A DNA stretch of 64,000 bases from contig CAJUDE010000003.1 in the NCBI GenBank assembly GCA_910585295.1, forward strand, positions 107,946 through 171,945, written 5' to 3'. The notes beneath the pieces were generated by a model that was not told where the DNA came from, searched no databases, and saw only the letters and a program-made list of their open reading frames with translations. The translations under genes were made by a program, and so were the position numbers. Of this stretch, positions 9,233-17,749 are shown one piece after another. This stretch comes from an uncultured Lachnospiraceae bacterium (GTDB lineage Bacteria > Bacillota > Clostridia > Lachnospirales > Lachnospiraceae). How positions within the stretch are numbered: position 1 is the stretch's first letter; each line of letters opens with the position of its first letter.

Positions 9233-9345
9233 ATGGGGCTGTCGCACTAATATAGTTACTTGTTCAAAAGGTTTGCATTGCTTTGCAATGCAAACCTTTT
9301 GAACAAATTTATGTATTGGAATTTACGTTAGTGCGACAGCCCCAT
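9233..9345. repeat. Double-palindrome element, MITE-like and terminator-like
   Basis: 113 bp bounded by a perfect 18-bp terminal inverted repeat (9233-9250 and 9328-9345, starting ATGGGGCTGTCGCAC). Inside is a second perfect 22-bp palindrome (9260-9281 and 9285-9306) with a 3-nt TTT loop. The outer right arm is followed by TTCTTTTTTT, so the RNA could terminate transcription from the cyclase gene. The GGGGCTGTCGCAC end resembles IS1182-type termini as I remember them. No transposase or obvious target duplication is present. Confidence 0.85.
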
Positions 9346-9466
9346 TCTTTTTTTGTAAAAATTATGTAAGTTTTTGGCAGGTGGTTGTACCAAAGAATAA
9401 TTTATGATAGGATAAAAAGCGACCCAAAATGATAAGATCTATGAAAAAGAAATGGAGTGTGCAGGG

Positions 9467-12400
9467 ATGAAAGTGTCAAAAAGGATAGCTGCAGCCATTT
9501 TATCGGTTTGTATGGTTGTCACTTCCATGGGGATGCAGGTGGAAGCATCGAATAAGGATGGGGTGCAGCCGGAATCGGTAAAAGCAGGACATGAGACGGG
9601 GAAGGAAGAGTTAGAAGGTTTTGGGGAAGAAGAGTTGGAACAGGCAAAGACGCAGCAAATGGGGCAGGAAGCGCCTAAGCCAGATTCCAGCGCGCAAAGA
9701 GTTACGGAAGATAAGATGGAAACAGGAACGTTGAATTTTATTATGGAGGAGAGTGGGCAGGTTCAAACGCCAGGGGTGCAAAATGTGGTTGCAAGCCTTG
9801 GGGAAGATGGGAGTTCAGTGGAAAACGCCAGCCTTCTGTACCGGAATGTTACAACTGGGCAGGAACTAACCACGCAGTCAGCAGCCATTGCAGGCAATAT
9901 GGTTCGGTTTTCTATGGAGTACCAGGACGAAGCCAGCGCCGGGGTTTATGAATTGGCCAGCCTTTCTTGGGAACAGGGTGGGAAATTATACCAGGCAGCC
10001 CTTGCAGATTTGGGTATGCAGGTGCAGTATGGGGTAAACCAGCAGATTGAGGCAGAACCAGATGAGGTGCTGTTGGATAAGGAAGTGCTGGAAGAGGTGG
10101 AGGCAAATGTGGTGACTATGGATGAAAATGGTAACCCAGCCTCAGAAAGCACAGTGGAGAATATTCTTGGGAAGGCAGAGGGCGGCTCTGCATTTTCTAG
10201 GAAAGCCTTTACAAAAGGCGCTAAAAATATGGTAATTGTGCTGGACCCGGGGCATGACAGCACCCACTCTGGGGCTAACTACCACGGATATAAGGAACAG
10301 GACTTAGTATTGAAAATTGCCTTATATTGCAGGGAGGAATTGAAAAAGTATGCTGGCGCCACAATTTATATGACCAGGGATACCCAAAGCTGCCCCAATG
10401 GGGGCGCGATTGTGGATACTGCGACATGCAATGCCAAAAGGGTGGAACTTGCAGCCGCAAAAGGGGCGGATGTATATGTAAGCTTCCATCTGAATGCAAG
10501 CCCCAGCAGCAGCGCCAATGGGGTAGGCGTATATTACCCAAACAGCAATTACCGCCCGGCAATTGGGGAAGAAGGCAAAGGGCTTGCCACAGAAATCTAT
10601 AAGAAATTAGCGGCATTGGGGCTTTCTACCTGGGCTTCTGGCATATTAATCCGCAATTCGGAGACGAATACCCAATATCCAGATGGGTCCCTGGCGGATT
10701 ACTTAGCGGTAATCCGAAGGAGTAAGCTGGCAGGATTTCCAGCAGTTTTAATTGAACATGCGTTTTTGAGCAATTCCGGGGATGTAAGTAAATTCCTGAA
10801 TTCTGATACGAAATTAAAGAACCTAGGCATTGCGGACGCTAAAGGGATTGTGAACTATTACGGGCTGGTTTTAAAGGGAAACGAAGGGGCTGTTCCAGAG
10901 ATTTCCACCATACAGTCCAGAAACAGTGGGAAGCTTCGGGTCAATTGGAATGAAGTGGCGGATGCCGTTTCGTATCAGGTACACCGCAGCAATACAGTAG
11001 ATGGGGCTTATACACAGATTGCATCAGCGACAGGGAATAAATATGACGACAGCAGCGCGGAGCCTGGGAAGGTATATTATTATAAGGTGTGCGCCGTGTA
11101 CCAGGATGGAAAAACATCAGGGTTTTCCAGCGCCCATTCTGGAAGGACGCTGGTTCAGCCCAAAATCACAAAAGCTGCCTGCAAATCAAGCACAGAAATC
11201 GAGCTTATATGGAGCGGAGTGGAGAACGCAGCAAAATATGAGGTTTTGCGCAGCGAGACAGGTGGGGACGATTATAAGAAGATTGCAACTGTGAAGTCAG
11301 ATAAAGTTACATATTTGGACAAAAGCGTTGCTTCCCAAAAAACCTATTATTATAAGATACGTGCCAGGGGCGGGGAAGGGAATGGGTCTAGCGACTACTC
11401 CAGCGCTTATGCAAGCTGGGCAGTCATGAAGACGAAAATCCTCAGCGTGGCTTCTAACAACAGCACTGCTTTGGAAATTACATGGAAACAGATTCCCAAT
11501 GCGTCTGGGTACCGTATCCAGAGAAGCACATCCAAAAATAAAGGGTACAAAACAATTGCAACCGTTAATTCGGGAGGGACAACTTCCTATATTGATAAGA
11601 AGTTAAAAACTGGCAAGGCCTATTACTATAAAGTGCAGGCCATGAACAAGGTAAACAAGAAAACAGGGTACAGCGGGTATTGCAAACAGGTATCCGGCAA
11701 GGCCATTACGGGAACATCCATGGAGTATGTCCGGTCTAAAACCAGCACCAGCATGGAAGTGAAATGGAAAAAGGATAAAAATGCCACAGGGTACCGGTTA
11801 AAGCGCAGCACAGCCAAGAATGGAACCTACCAGGTTGTGGCGAATATAAGCAAAAACAGCACGGTTTCTTATGTGGACAAAACCATTAGCAGCGGGAAAA
11901 AGTATTATTATGCAGTGGAGAGCGTGATTGAGAAAAACGGCGTAAAACATTATAGTACGAAATCCAGCCCAATTTCAGCAAGGAATATCCGGAGGATTGT
12001 CATGCAGTCTATGGAAATGGTGGAAGAAGGGCTGACCCTGAATTGGGAGGAAGTGCTGGGCGCAAATGGCTACCAAATTATGCGCAGCGAGTCAAAAAGC
12101 GGCCCCTTTACGCAAATTGCAAAGCTCGGGCCGGATGACGACACCTCTTATACAGACACAAAGGCACAGGTAGGGAAGCGCTATTATTATAAAGTCCGCG
12201 GAATTCGCACAGGCAAGCATACCGGATATGGAAGCTATAGCAAAGTGATGGAAAAATGGGCTTTGGCGGCGCCGGAAGACCTGACAGCCACCCCAGTGAA
12301 GCCAGATAAAATGAAGCTGTCCTGGGGGAAAGTGCCAGAGGCGTCTGGATATGAAATATTCAGAAGCATAGAGGAGAACGGGGCTTATGACAGCATTACC

Positions 12401-12610
12401 ACATTAATTGGCAGCAGCGTAACAACCTATACAGATGAAAAGCTTCTCCAGGGAACCGTGTATTATTACAAGGTGTCAGCCATTGGGGATAACGGGGGCG
12501 AGACAGGCAATGGGGATGAAACCCCGCCTGTCTCTGCCCAAATAAACAAAGATGAGGCAGGCAATGGGGATGTGACTCCGTCTGTCTCTCAACAGGCAGA
12601 GGGAAATTAA
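9467..12610 (+). CDS. Secreted N-acetylmuramoyl-L-alanine amidase with six FnIII modules
   Basis: 1047 aa from the ATG at 9467, favoured over the ATG at 9452 because GGAG lies 9 nt before it and a signal peptide follows directly. After an acidic linker and a ~100-residue domain, an Amidase_3 domain occupies residues ~255-470. It shows zinc ligands in DPGHD and KEQDL, then SFHLNAS, and the catalytic Glu in LIEHAFLSN. This cuts the amide between MurNAc and the stem peptide. Six FnIII-like repeats follow (~480-1010), each ending in a YYYKV-type strand. The tail has two copies of a GNGD..TP.VS repeat. It lies 11 bases before a second FnIII hydrolase, so the two are probably cotranscribed. Confidence 0.93.
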   Translation: MKVSKRIAAAILSVCMVVTSMGMQVEASNKDGVQPESVKAGHETGKEELEGFGEEELEQAKTQQMGQEAPKPDSSAQRVTEDKMETGTLNFIMEESGQVQTPGVQNVVASLGEDGSSVENASLLYRNVTTGQELTTQSAAIAGNMVRFSMEYQDEASAGVYELASLSWEQGGKLYQAALADLGMQVQYGVNQQIEAEPDEVLLDKEVLEEVEANVVTMDENGNPASESTVENILGKAEGGSAFSRKAFTKGAKNMVIVLDPGHDSTHSGANYHGYKEQDLVLKIALYCREELKKYAGATIYMTRDTQSCPNGGAIVDTATCNAKRVELAAAKGADVYVSFHLNASPSSSANGVGVYYPNSNYRPAIGEEGKGLATEIYKKLAALGLSTWASGILIRNSETNTQYPDGSLADYLAVIRRSKLAGFPAVLIEHAFLSNSGDVSKFLNSDTKLKNLGIADAKGIVNYYGLVLKGNEGAVPEISTIQSRNSGKLRVNWNEVADAVSYQVHRSNTVDGAYTQIASATGNKYDDSSAEPGKVYYYKVCAVYQDGKTSGFSSAHSGRTLVQPKITKAACKSSTEIELIWSGVENAAKYEVLRSETGGDDYKKIATVKSDKVTYLDKSVASQKTYYYKIRARGGEGNGSSDYSSAYASWAVMKTKILSVASNNSTALEITWKQIPNASGYRIQRSTSKNKGYKTIATVNSGGTTSYIDKKLKTGKAYYYKVQAMNKVNKKTGYSGYCKQVSGKAITGTSMEYVRSKTSTSMEVKWKKDKNATGYRLKRSTAKNGTYQVVANISKNSTVSYVDKTISSGKKYYYAVESVIEKNGVKHYSTKSSPISARNIRRIVMQSMEMVEEGLTLNWEEVLGANGYQIMRSESKSGPFTQIAKLGPDDDTSYTDTKAQVGKRYYYKVRGIRTGKHTGYGSYSKVMEKWALAAPEDLTATPVKPDKMKLSWGKVPEASGYEIFRSIEENGAYDSITTLIGSSVTTYTDEKLLQGTVYYYKVSAIGDNGGETGNGDETPPVSAQINKDEAGNGDVTPSVSQQAEGN

Positions 12611-12621
12611 GGAGGGATATT

Positions 12622-15231
12622 ATGAAAAATAGGAAAAGTATTAAATTTGCGGCACTATTGTTGGCCGCGTCCATCTGCGCTTCCGATTTTTCTGGGGCTG
12701 GAACCGTAGCGTATGCAAAAACACGGGATGTCACGGAAGGGAATGCGCAGGAAAAGGAAAATCGAAAAGAGGAAGAGGGGGTTTTCCAAACGGAAGGGGA
12801 AGAAGCCCTGCAGGCAGCAGAAGAAGGGCGGGCGGCAGCTTCCCTTGCGGAAGAAGCATTTGCAGAGCTGCTAAATGATTATGAGATGTATGGGATGCTG
12901 GCAAATGATGTGGTATTCCCAGTGTACCAGGAGGCTTCTTTGGAGTCTGGAATTGTAAAAGAACTGACCAGTGGGTACCAGGTGAAGCTTACCGGGGTTG
13001 CCCTGGCAGAAACAGGCGTATGGTTCCAGATTGTGTTTGCAGTGGATGATGTGGAATATACGGGGTATATCCAGCGAGAATATGTTGTGACCCAGGATGC
13101 CCGGCTGGCAGAGTGGGAAGGAAAGTATCTGGCAGGGGGCGTACAATTATTCAACAGGGGAAGCGCCCGGGGAAGCACAGAGCTGTCTGCCTTTCCAAAA
13201 AGTTATCAGAGCGCTATCCAGAACTTAATACAAGCCCACCCAAATTGGACCTTTGTCCCAATGAACACGAATTTGGAATGGGAAGAAGTGCTGAAAAATG
13301 AGATGGTGGATGCCAGGAACTTGGTGGAGACATACCAGCCGGATACCTGGAAATCTACGGAACCAAAAGATTATAATATGGAAACGGGGGAGTGGGTGAT
13401 TAAAAATGGCACAAACTGGGTGCAGGCATCCGAGTCGATTGTAAAGCATTATTTGGACCCCCGGAATTTCCTGAATGAGGAATCTGTGTTCCAATTTGAG
13501 CAGTTAACATACAATACATACCATACGGAGTCTGGCGTGGAGAAAATTTTGAGCGGGACTTTTATGGCGAATAAGAAACTGGAGGACGGATCCGGGGATG
13601 GTGTGACTTACGCCCAGGCGTTCCTTAAGATTGGCAAAGAATTAAAAGTCAGCCCCTATTTTTTGGCAAGCCGGGTGCGCCAGGAGCAGGGCGTGAGCGG
13701 GACTTCCTCTTTGATTTCTGGTACCTATCCAGGATATAAAGGGTATTATAACTATTTTAATATGGGAGCTACTGGAATCGGCACCGAGGTAATTATTTCC
13801 GGGCTGACAGAGGCAAAGAACGCTGGATGGAACACCCGTTATAAAGCGCTGCGGGGCGGGGCGGAAAAAGTTTCTTCCAGGTATATCGCAAGGGGGCAGG
13901 ACACATTCTACCTGCAGAAATTTGATGTAGACCCTTCCTACGACGGGCTGTACTGGCATCAGTATATGCAGAACCTTCTGGCGGCAGACAGCGAGGGCAA
14001 AAGCGTGCAGAGGAGCTATGCTGCCATGGGCGCGCTGGACAATGGATTTGTGTTTAAGGTTCCAGTATATAACAATATGCCTTCTTCCCCATGCCCCAAG
14101 CCAGAGGAAACATTGGCAAAGCCTTCTGTGACAGCAGAAAAAAATGGATATTCCTCAATTAAGCTGTCCTGGAAAGAGGTTGTGTCTGCAGAAAACTATC
14201 AGGTATACCGTGCAGAAGGGGCGGACGGGAAATACAGTAAGGTAAAGACAACTAGCAGCCTTTCCTATGAAGATAAAGCCGTGGAGCCAGGGAAGCAGTA
14301 CAGCTATAAAGTACGCGCCTTGAAAAAATTCAGTGATGGGAACAGGTATTCTTCCTACTCCACAGTGAAAACGGTTGACTTAACTGTGCCAGCAACATCC
14401 TGGAATACCTTTAAGGTAAAGAGTTATAGCTCTATTGAGCTGTCATGGCAGAAAAAATCTGTAGACGGCTACCAAATCTATCGGAAAACTGGCTCTGGGG
14501 AGTATTCCCATATTAAGACCCTGGCGGGAAGCGGCTCCTGCAGCTATATAGATGGGACTGTAACGCCGAATAATGCGTATTCTTACAAAATTCGCGGTTT
14601 TGTGATGGTAAATGGCAAAAATTATTACTCTGTCTATACTGCGATTAAGAATGCGGAGCTGAGCATGGCGAAGCCTCAGGCGGAGAAGGCAAGCGTTTCT
14701 GGCGGAACCAAGGTGAAAGTCACATGGAAACGCGACTCCAAAGCAAATGGCTATTATGTTTACCGTGCGGCGTCAAAAAATGGCGCCTTCAAAAAAGTAA
14801 AGGACATTACCAGCAATAAAACCGTAAGCTGGTCAGACAAAGAGATAACCACAGGTAAGACATATTACTATAAAATCCGTTCTTATGTGAAATCGTCAGT
14901 AGGGACCAAAACCTCTGCATATTCTAATGTGGTGTCTGTCAACACAGCATTGAAAAAGCCTGTGGTGGCATTGACTGCCGCCAAAAAGAAGGTGACTTTG
15001 AAATGGCAGAAGGATGCCAATGCCGCTGGTTATAAAATATACCGTGCAACCTCCAAAAATGGAAAATATAAAGAAATAAAGAAAATAACAAAGAACGGGA
15101 CCGTGAAATGGATGGATAAAACGGTTAAATCAGGGAAAAAATATTATTACAAGATAAGGGCTTATGCAGTAAACAAAGGGAAAATTAAGTATTCCGCATA
15201 TTCTGCAAAAAAGAGTGTCCGGGCAAAATAA
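12622..15231 (+). CDS. Secreted endo-beta-N-acetylglucosaminidase with SH3 and FnIII modules
   Basis: 869 aa with a signal peptide (residues 1-33) and a strong GGAGGG site. An acidic linker leads to an SH3b-like domain (~85-155). The region ~190-480 is a glucosaminidase (FlgJ/LytD-type) domain: RVRQEQGVSG contains the probable catalytic Glu, and the downstream NYFNMGA motif is typical of the family. It should cleave the glycan backbone of peptidoglycan. Four FnIII-like repeats (~500-865) end the protein, very rich in lysine and tyrosine. With the amidase just upstream, this gives a pair that cuts both glycan and peptide linkages. No anchor was seen; the basic FnIII repeats may hold it on the wall. 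Confidence 0.9.
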   Translation: MKNRKSIKFAALLLAASICASDFSGAGTVAYAKTRDVTEGNAQEKENRKEEEGVFQTEGEEALQAAEEGRAAASLAEEAFAELLNDYEMYGMLANDVVFPVYQEASLESGIVKELTSGYQVKLTGVALAETGVWFQIVFAVDDVEYTGYIQREYVVTQDARLAEWEGKYLAGGVQLFNRGSARGSTELSAFPKSYQSAIQNLIQAHPNWTFVPMNTNLEWEEVLKNEMVDARNLVETYQPDTWKSTEPKDYNMETGEWVIKNGTNWVQASESIVKHYLDPRNFLNEESVFQFEQLTYNTYHTESGVEKILSGTFMANKKLEDGSGDGVTYAQAFLKIGKELKVSPYFLASRVRQEQGVSGTSSLISGTYPGYKGYYNYFNMGATGIGTEVIISGLTEAKNAGWNTRYKALRGGAEKVSSRYIARGQDTFYLQKFDVDPSYDGLYWHQYMQNLLAADSEGKSVQRSYAAMGALDNGFVFKVPVYNNMPSSPCPKPEETLAKPSVTAEKNGYSSIKLSWKEVVSAENYQVYRAEGADGKYSKVKTTSSLSYEDKAVEPGKQYSYKVRALKKFSDGNRYSSYSTVKTVDLTVPATSWNTFKVKSYSSIELSWQKKSVDGYQIYRKTGSGEYSHIKTLAGSGSCSYIDGTVTPNNAYSYKIRGFVMVNGKNYYSVYTAIKNAELSMAKPQAEKASVSGGTKVKVTWKRDSKANGYYVYRAASKNGAFKKVKDITSNKTVSWSDKEITTGKTYYYKIRSYVKSSVGTKTSAYSNVVSVNTALKKPVVALTAAKKKVTLKWQKDANAAGYKIYRATSKNGKYKEIKKITKNGTVKWMDKTVKSGKKYYYKIRAYAVNKGKIKYSAYSAKKSVRAK

Positions 15232-15267
15232 GCCAGGCGCCTGCAGGTAAGGCATGGGGGAAAAAGA

Positions 15268-17103
15268 ATGAAAGTAACACCCTATAAAATAAAAAAAGGG
15301 TTCCGCTATTTGAAACATTACGGGCCAAAGGCATTCTGGAACCGCCTTCTTGATAAGATGGAGCCGGACCAGGTGCCTTATGGGCCATGGCAAAAACGCC
15401 ATAAAGCCAGCGAAGAGGAATTAGAACGCCAACGCAAGCAGGGCAAAAAGTTTGCATGCCAGCCATTAATTAGCGTGGTAGTACCCTGTTACCAGACACC
15501 AGAAAATTATTTGCTGGAAATGATGGATTCTGTCCGTATGCAGTCTTATGGAAATTGGCAGCTTTGCCTGGCAGATGCAACGCCATCCAAAGATGTGGGG
15601 CAGGTTGTCCAACAATATTGTGAAAAGCACCAGGAAACACGGATTCTCTACCGCCACCTAGAAAAGAACTTTGGGATTGCGGAAAATACCAATGAAGGGC
15701 TGAAATTGGCGCAGGGCGAATGGGTCGGCTTTATGGATCATGACGATTTGCTGGCGCCTGAGGCATTGTATGAGGTGGCAGCCTTAATCAACCAGGAACC
15801 AGAGGCAGAAGCTATTTACTCAGACGAGGACCAGGTGGAAGGGACGCCTCAGGGCTTGAAGTACAAAAAGCCGCATTTTAAGCCGGATTTTAGCCCTGAC
15901 CTGCTGTGTTCCAATAATTATATCACCCATTTTTTCTGTGTGAAGGCTGCTGTCCTGGAACGTGTTGGGGGGTTCCGCAAGGAATTTGACGGGGCGCAGG
16001 ACTATGATTTCATCCTGCGCTGTACAGAAAGCGCAAAAAAGGTTGGGCATGTGCCGAAGGTTCTGTACCATTGGCGGGTACACAGCAATTCCACTGCTGA
16101 TAACCCCTTAAGCAAAACATACGCTTATGAGGCGGGGCAAAGGGCAGTGGAGGGGCATTTGGCCCGGTCAAGGAAGCAGGGGGAAGTCAGCCAGCTCCCA
16201 CATTTTGGCTTTTACCGGGTCAGGTATGCCGTGCAAGGAGAGCCGTTGGTTTCTGTGCTGATCCCGAACAAAGACCAGGCGGCCGTGCTTCGCCGCTGCA
16301 TAAATTCTGTCCAAGCGTCCACCTATCAGAATTATGAAATTATTATTATTGAAAATAACAGTGTGGAGCAGGAGACCTTTGCATATTACCAGGAACTGCT
16401 GGGAAGCCCAGGGAGCCATTGCGGGGCAGGCGCCTTGCCTGGCGGGCAGAAGGTGCAGGTGGTTGTTTGGGAGGATGGGTTTAATTATTCAGCCATCAAT
16501 AACTTTGGGGCTTCCTATGCCAGCGGCGATTACTTTATCCTTTTGAACAACGATATTGAAATTATTACCAAGGATTGGATGGAAGAGATGCTTGGCAATT
16601 GCCAAAGGGAAGAAGTGGGGATTGTGGGGGCGCGGCTTTACTATCCAGACAATACCGTACAGCATGCGGGGATTGTGGTTGGCATTGACGGGATTGCGGC
16701 AAATATGTTCCCAGGGCTGCGGCGCGGCCAGGAAGGCTATTACCACAAAGCGGCAATCCAGTTAAATTACAGTGCAGTCACAGCGGCATGCATGATGGTG
16801 AAAAGGGAATTATTTGAGCGGCTGGGGGGGTTGGAGGAACAGTTGGCGGTGGCCTTCAACGATGTGGATTTCTGCCTGCGGGCGGTAAAATCCGGCTATC
16901 TTGTAGTGTACAACCCTTTTGTGGAGGCGTACCACTATGAGTCCAAGACCAGAGGGAAAGAAGATACGGAAGAAAAAGTGCGGAGGTTTGGCGAAGAGAT
17001 TGAGTTTATCCGTACCCGTTGGATAGGTCTTTTGAAAAAAGGGGATCCTTATTATAACCCTAATTTTTCGTTGAAAAAATGCAATTACGCACTGAAACCA
17101 TAA
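15268..17103 (+). CDS. Double-domain family 2 glycosyltransferase
   Basis: 611 aa. Two GT2 (GT-A fold) catalytic domains are in tandem. The first has LISVVVPCYQ near residue 70 and FMDHDDLL near 155. The second has LVSVLIPNKDQ near 325, FILLNNDIEI near 425 and a rhamnosyltransferase-like FNDVDFCLR near 530. Dual GT2 proteins of this kind extend rhamnose-rich or similar surface polysaccharides from activated sugars at the cytoplasmic face. No transmembrane segment is evident. A GGGGG-rich ribosome site precedes the ATG, and a good terminator follows, so this gene may end the FnIII transcript. The exact sugar cannot be told from sequence. Confidence 0.88.
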   Translation: MKVTPYKIKKGFRYLKHYGPKAFWNRLLDKMEPDQVPYGPWQKRHKASEEELERQRKQGKKFACQPLISVVVPCYQTPENYLLEMMDSVRMQSYGNWQLCLADATPSKDVGQVVQQYCEKHQETRILYRHLEKNFGIAENTNEGLKLAQGEWVGFMDHDDLLAPEALYEVAALINQEPEAEAIYSDEDQVEGTPQGLKYKKPHFKPDFSPDLLCSNNYITHFFCVKAAVLERVGGFRKEFDGAQDYDFILRCTESAKKVGHVPKVLYHWRVHSNSTADNPLSKTYAYEAGQRAVEGHLARSRKQGEVSQLPHFGFYRVRYAVQGEPLVSVLIPNKDQAAVLRRCINSVQASTYQNYEIIIIENNSVEQETFAYYQELLGSPGSHCGAGALPGGQKVQVVVWEDGFNYSAINNFGASYASGDYFILLNNDIEIITKDWMEEMLGNCQREEVGIVGARLYYPDNTVQHAGIVVGIDGIAANMFPGLRRGQEGYYHKAAIQLNYSAVTAACMMVKRELFERLGGLEEQLAVAFNDVDFCLRAVKSGYLVVYNPFVEAYHYESKTRGKEDTEEKVRRFGEEIEFIRTRWIGLLKKGDPYYNPNFSLKKCNYALKP

Positions 17104-17132
17104 GGGCGGGTTCTTTAGAACTTGCCCTTTTT
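17103..17132 (+). terminator. Rho-independent terminator after the double glycosyltransferase
   Basis: An 11-bp stem with two G-T pairs and a TTTA loop (17103-17113 with 17118-17128), followed by five T residues. It begins at the stop codon of the glycosyltransferase. Confidence 0.88.
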
Positions 17133-17234
17133 CTGATTCAATGCTACAATAGAGAGAATCAGGGTATTGGAATAAGAATAGAAAGTTGATTGGTAGTTGA
17201 AAGAAAATGCAGAGTTGGATGTGAGAAGAGACAT

Positions 17235-17435
17235 ATGATGAAAGTATTTATCTGCCCAGAATGCGGCACCACTACAACTGTATCCAGAAGGAAAGTAATT
17301 TATTGCCATAAATGCGGGGGGACCAGGATGCTCCCTTCCAAGCTGACCTTTTCACAGTACACAGACATGGATGAGCAGCAAAGGCGCGATTACTCAGAAA
17401 GCTGGCTGTACATACGGAATAAAACTAGGAATTGA
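17235..17435 (+). CDS. Small zinc-ribbon protein
   Basis: 66 aa from the ATG at 17235 (a second ATG follows at once; the site upstream, GAGAAGAG, is modest). CPECG and CHKCGG, about 20 residues apart, form a four-cysteine zinc ribbon. The remaining ~30 residues are polar and hold no recognised domain. It stands alone between a terminator and the sugar-transferase leader. The partner is unknown; such small ribbons may bind nucleic acid or only stabilise the fold. Confidence 0.6.
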   Translation: MMKVFICPECGTTTTVSRRKVIYCHKCGGTRMLPSKLTFSQYTDMDEQQRRDYSESWLYIRNKTRN

Positions 17436-17492
17436 TACCTGTGAAGATAGGTGTGGATGTATAATATTAAGGAAAATTTAATAGATTTTCTA

Positions 17493-17522
17493 TTGTTTTC
17501 CTATCAAAAGATCGTGTATGGT
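17493..17522 (+). promoter_or_regulatory. Possible sigma-A promoter for the sugar-transferase cassette
   Basis: TTGTTT and TATGGT with an 18-bp spacer. It would give a leader of about 220 nt that contains repeat copy A. Weak consensus match. Confidence 0.35.
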
Positions 17523-17534
17523 TATTTCGTATCA

Positions 17535-17612
17535 TTTTATTCCCGCGGGCAATGAGCCAAGCAGCCGCGCTTATGTGGATATTTGGCGAATGCCGCGAGG
17601 GTAAATGCCCTG
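17535..17612 (+). repeat. Structured repeat, copy A (inverted relative to 20875-20953)
   Basis: About 78 bp matching the reverse complement of 20875-20953. Shared blocks include TTTTATTCCCGCGGGCA, CAGCCGCGCTT and TGCCGCGAGGGT. The stem CCGCG/TGTGG here corresponds to CCGCG/CGCGG in the other copy, so pairing is kept through G-T pairs. It lies in the 314-base gap before the sugar transferase. The rest of that gap holds further small GC-rich palindromes (for example CCCCTTGGGG at ~17630) and no credible gene. Confidence 0.75.
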
Positions 17613-17749
17613 TGGGTGCAAATGCCCGCCCCTTGGGGACAAAAGAACAAGCTAGGCCAGCCCCAGCTTACGGCGGGGTATTTGCCTACAGGAACCTGCG
17701 CCGGCTGTTAGGAGGCGCAGGGAAATGCTTATGATGGGGACGGAAGATT

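Noticed and set aside
9260..9306. CRISPR-like repeat
   Set aside because: It is a single palindrome, not a spaced direct-repeat array. No CRISPR array or cas gene was seen in the window.
17552..17734. Sixty-codon + strand frame before the sugar transferase
   Set aside because: It runs through the structured repeat and GC-rich palindromes and has no ribosome site.
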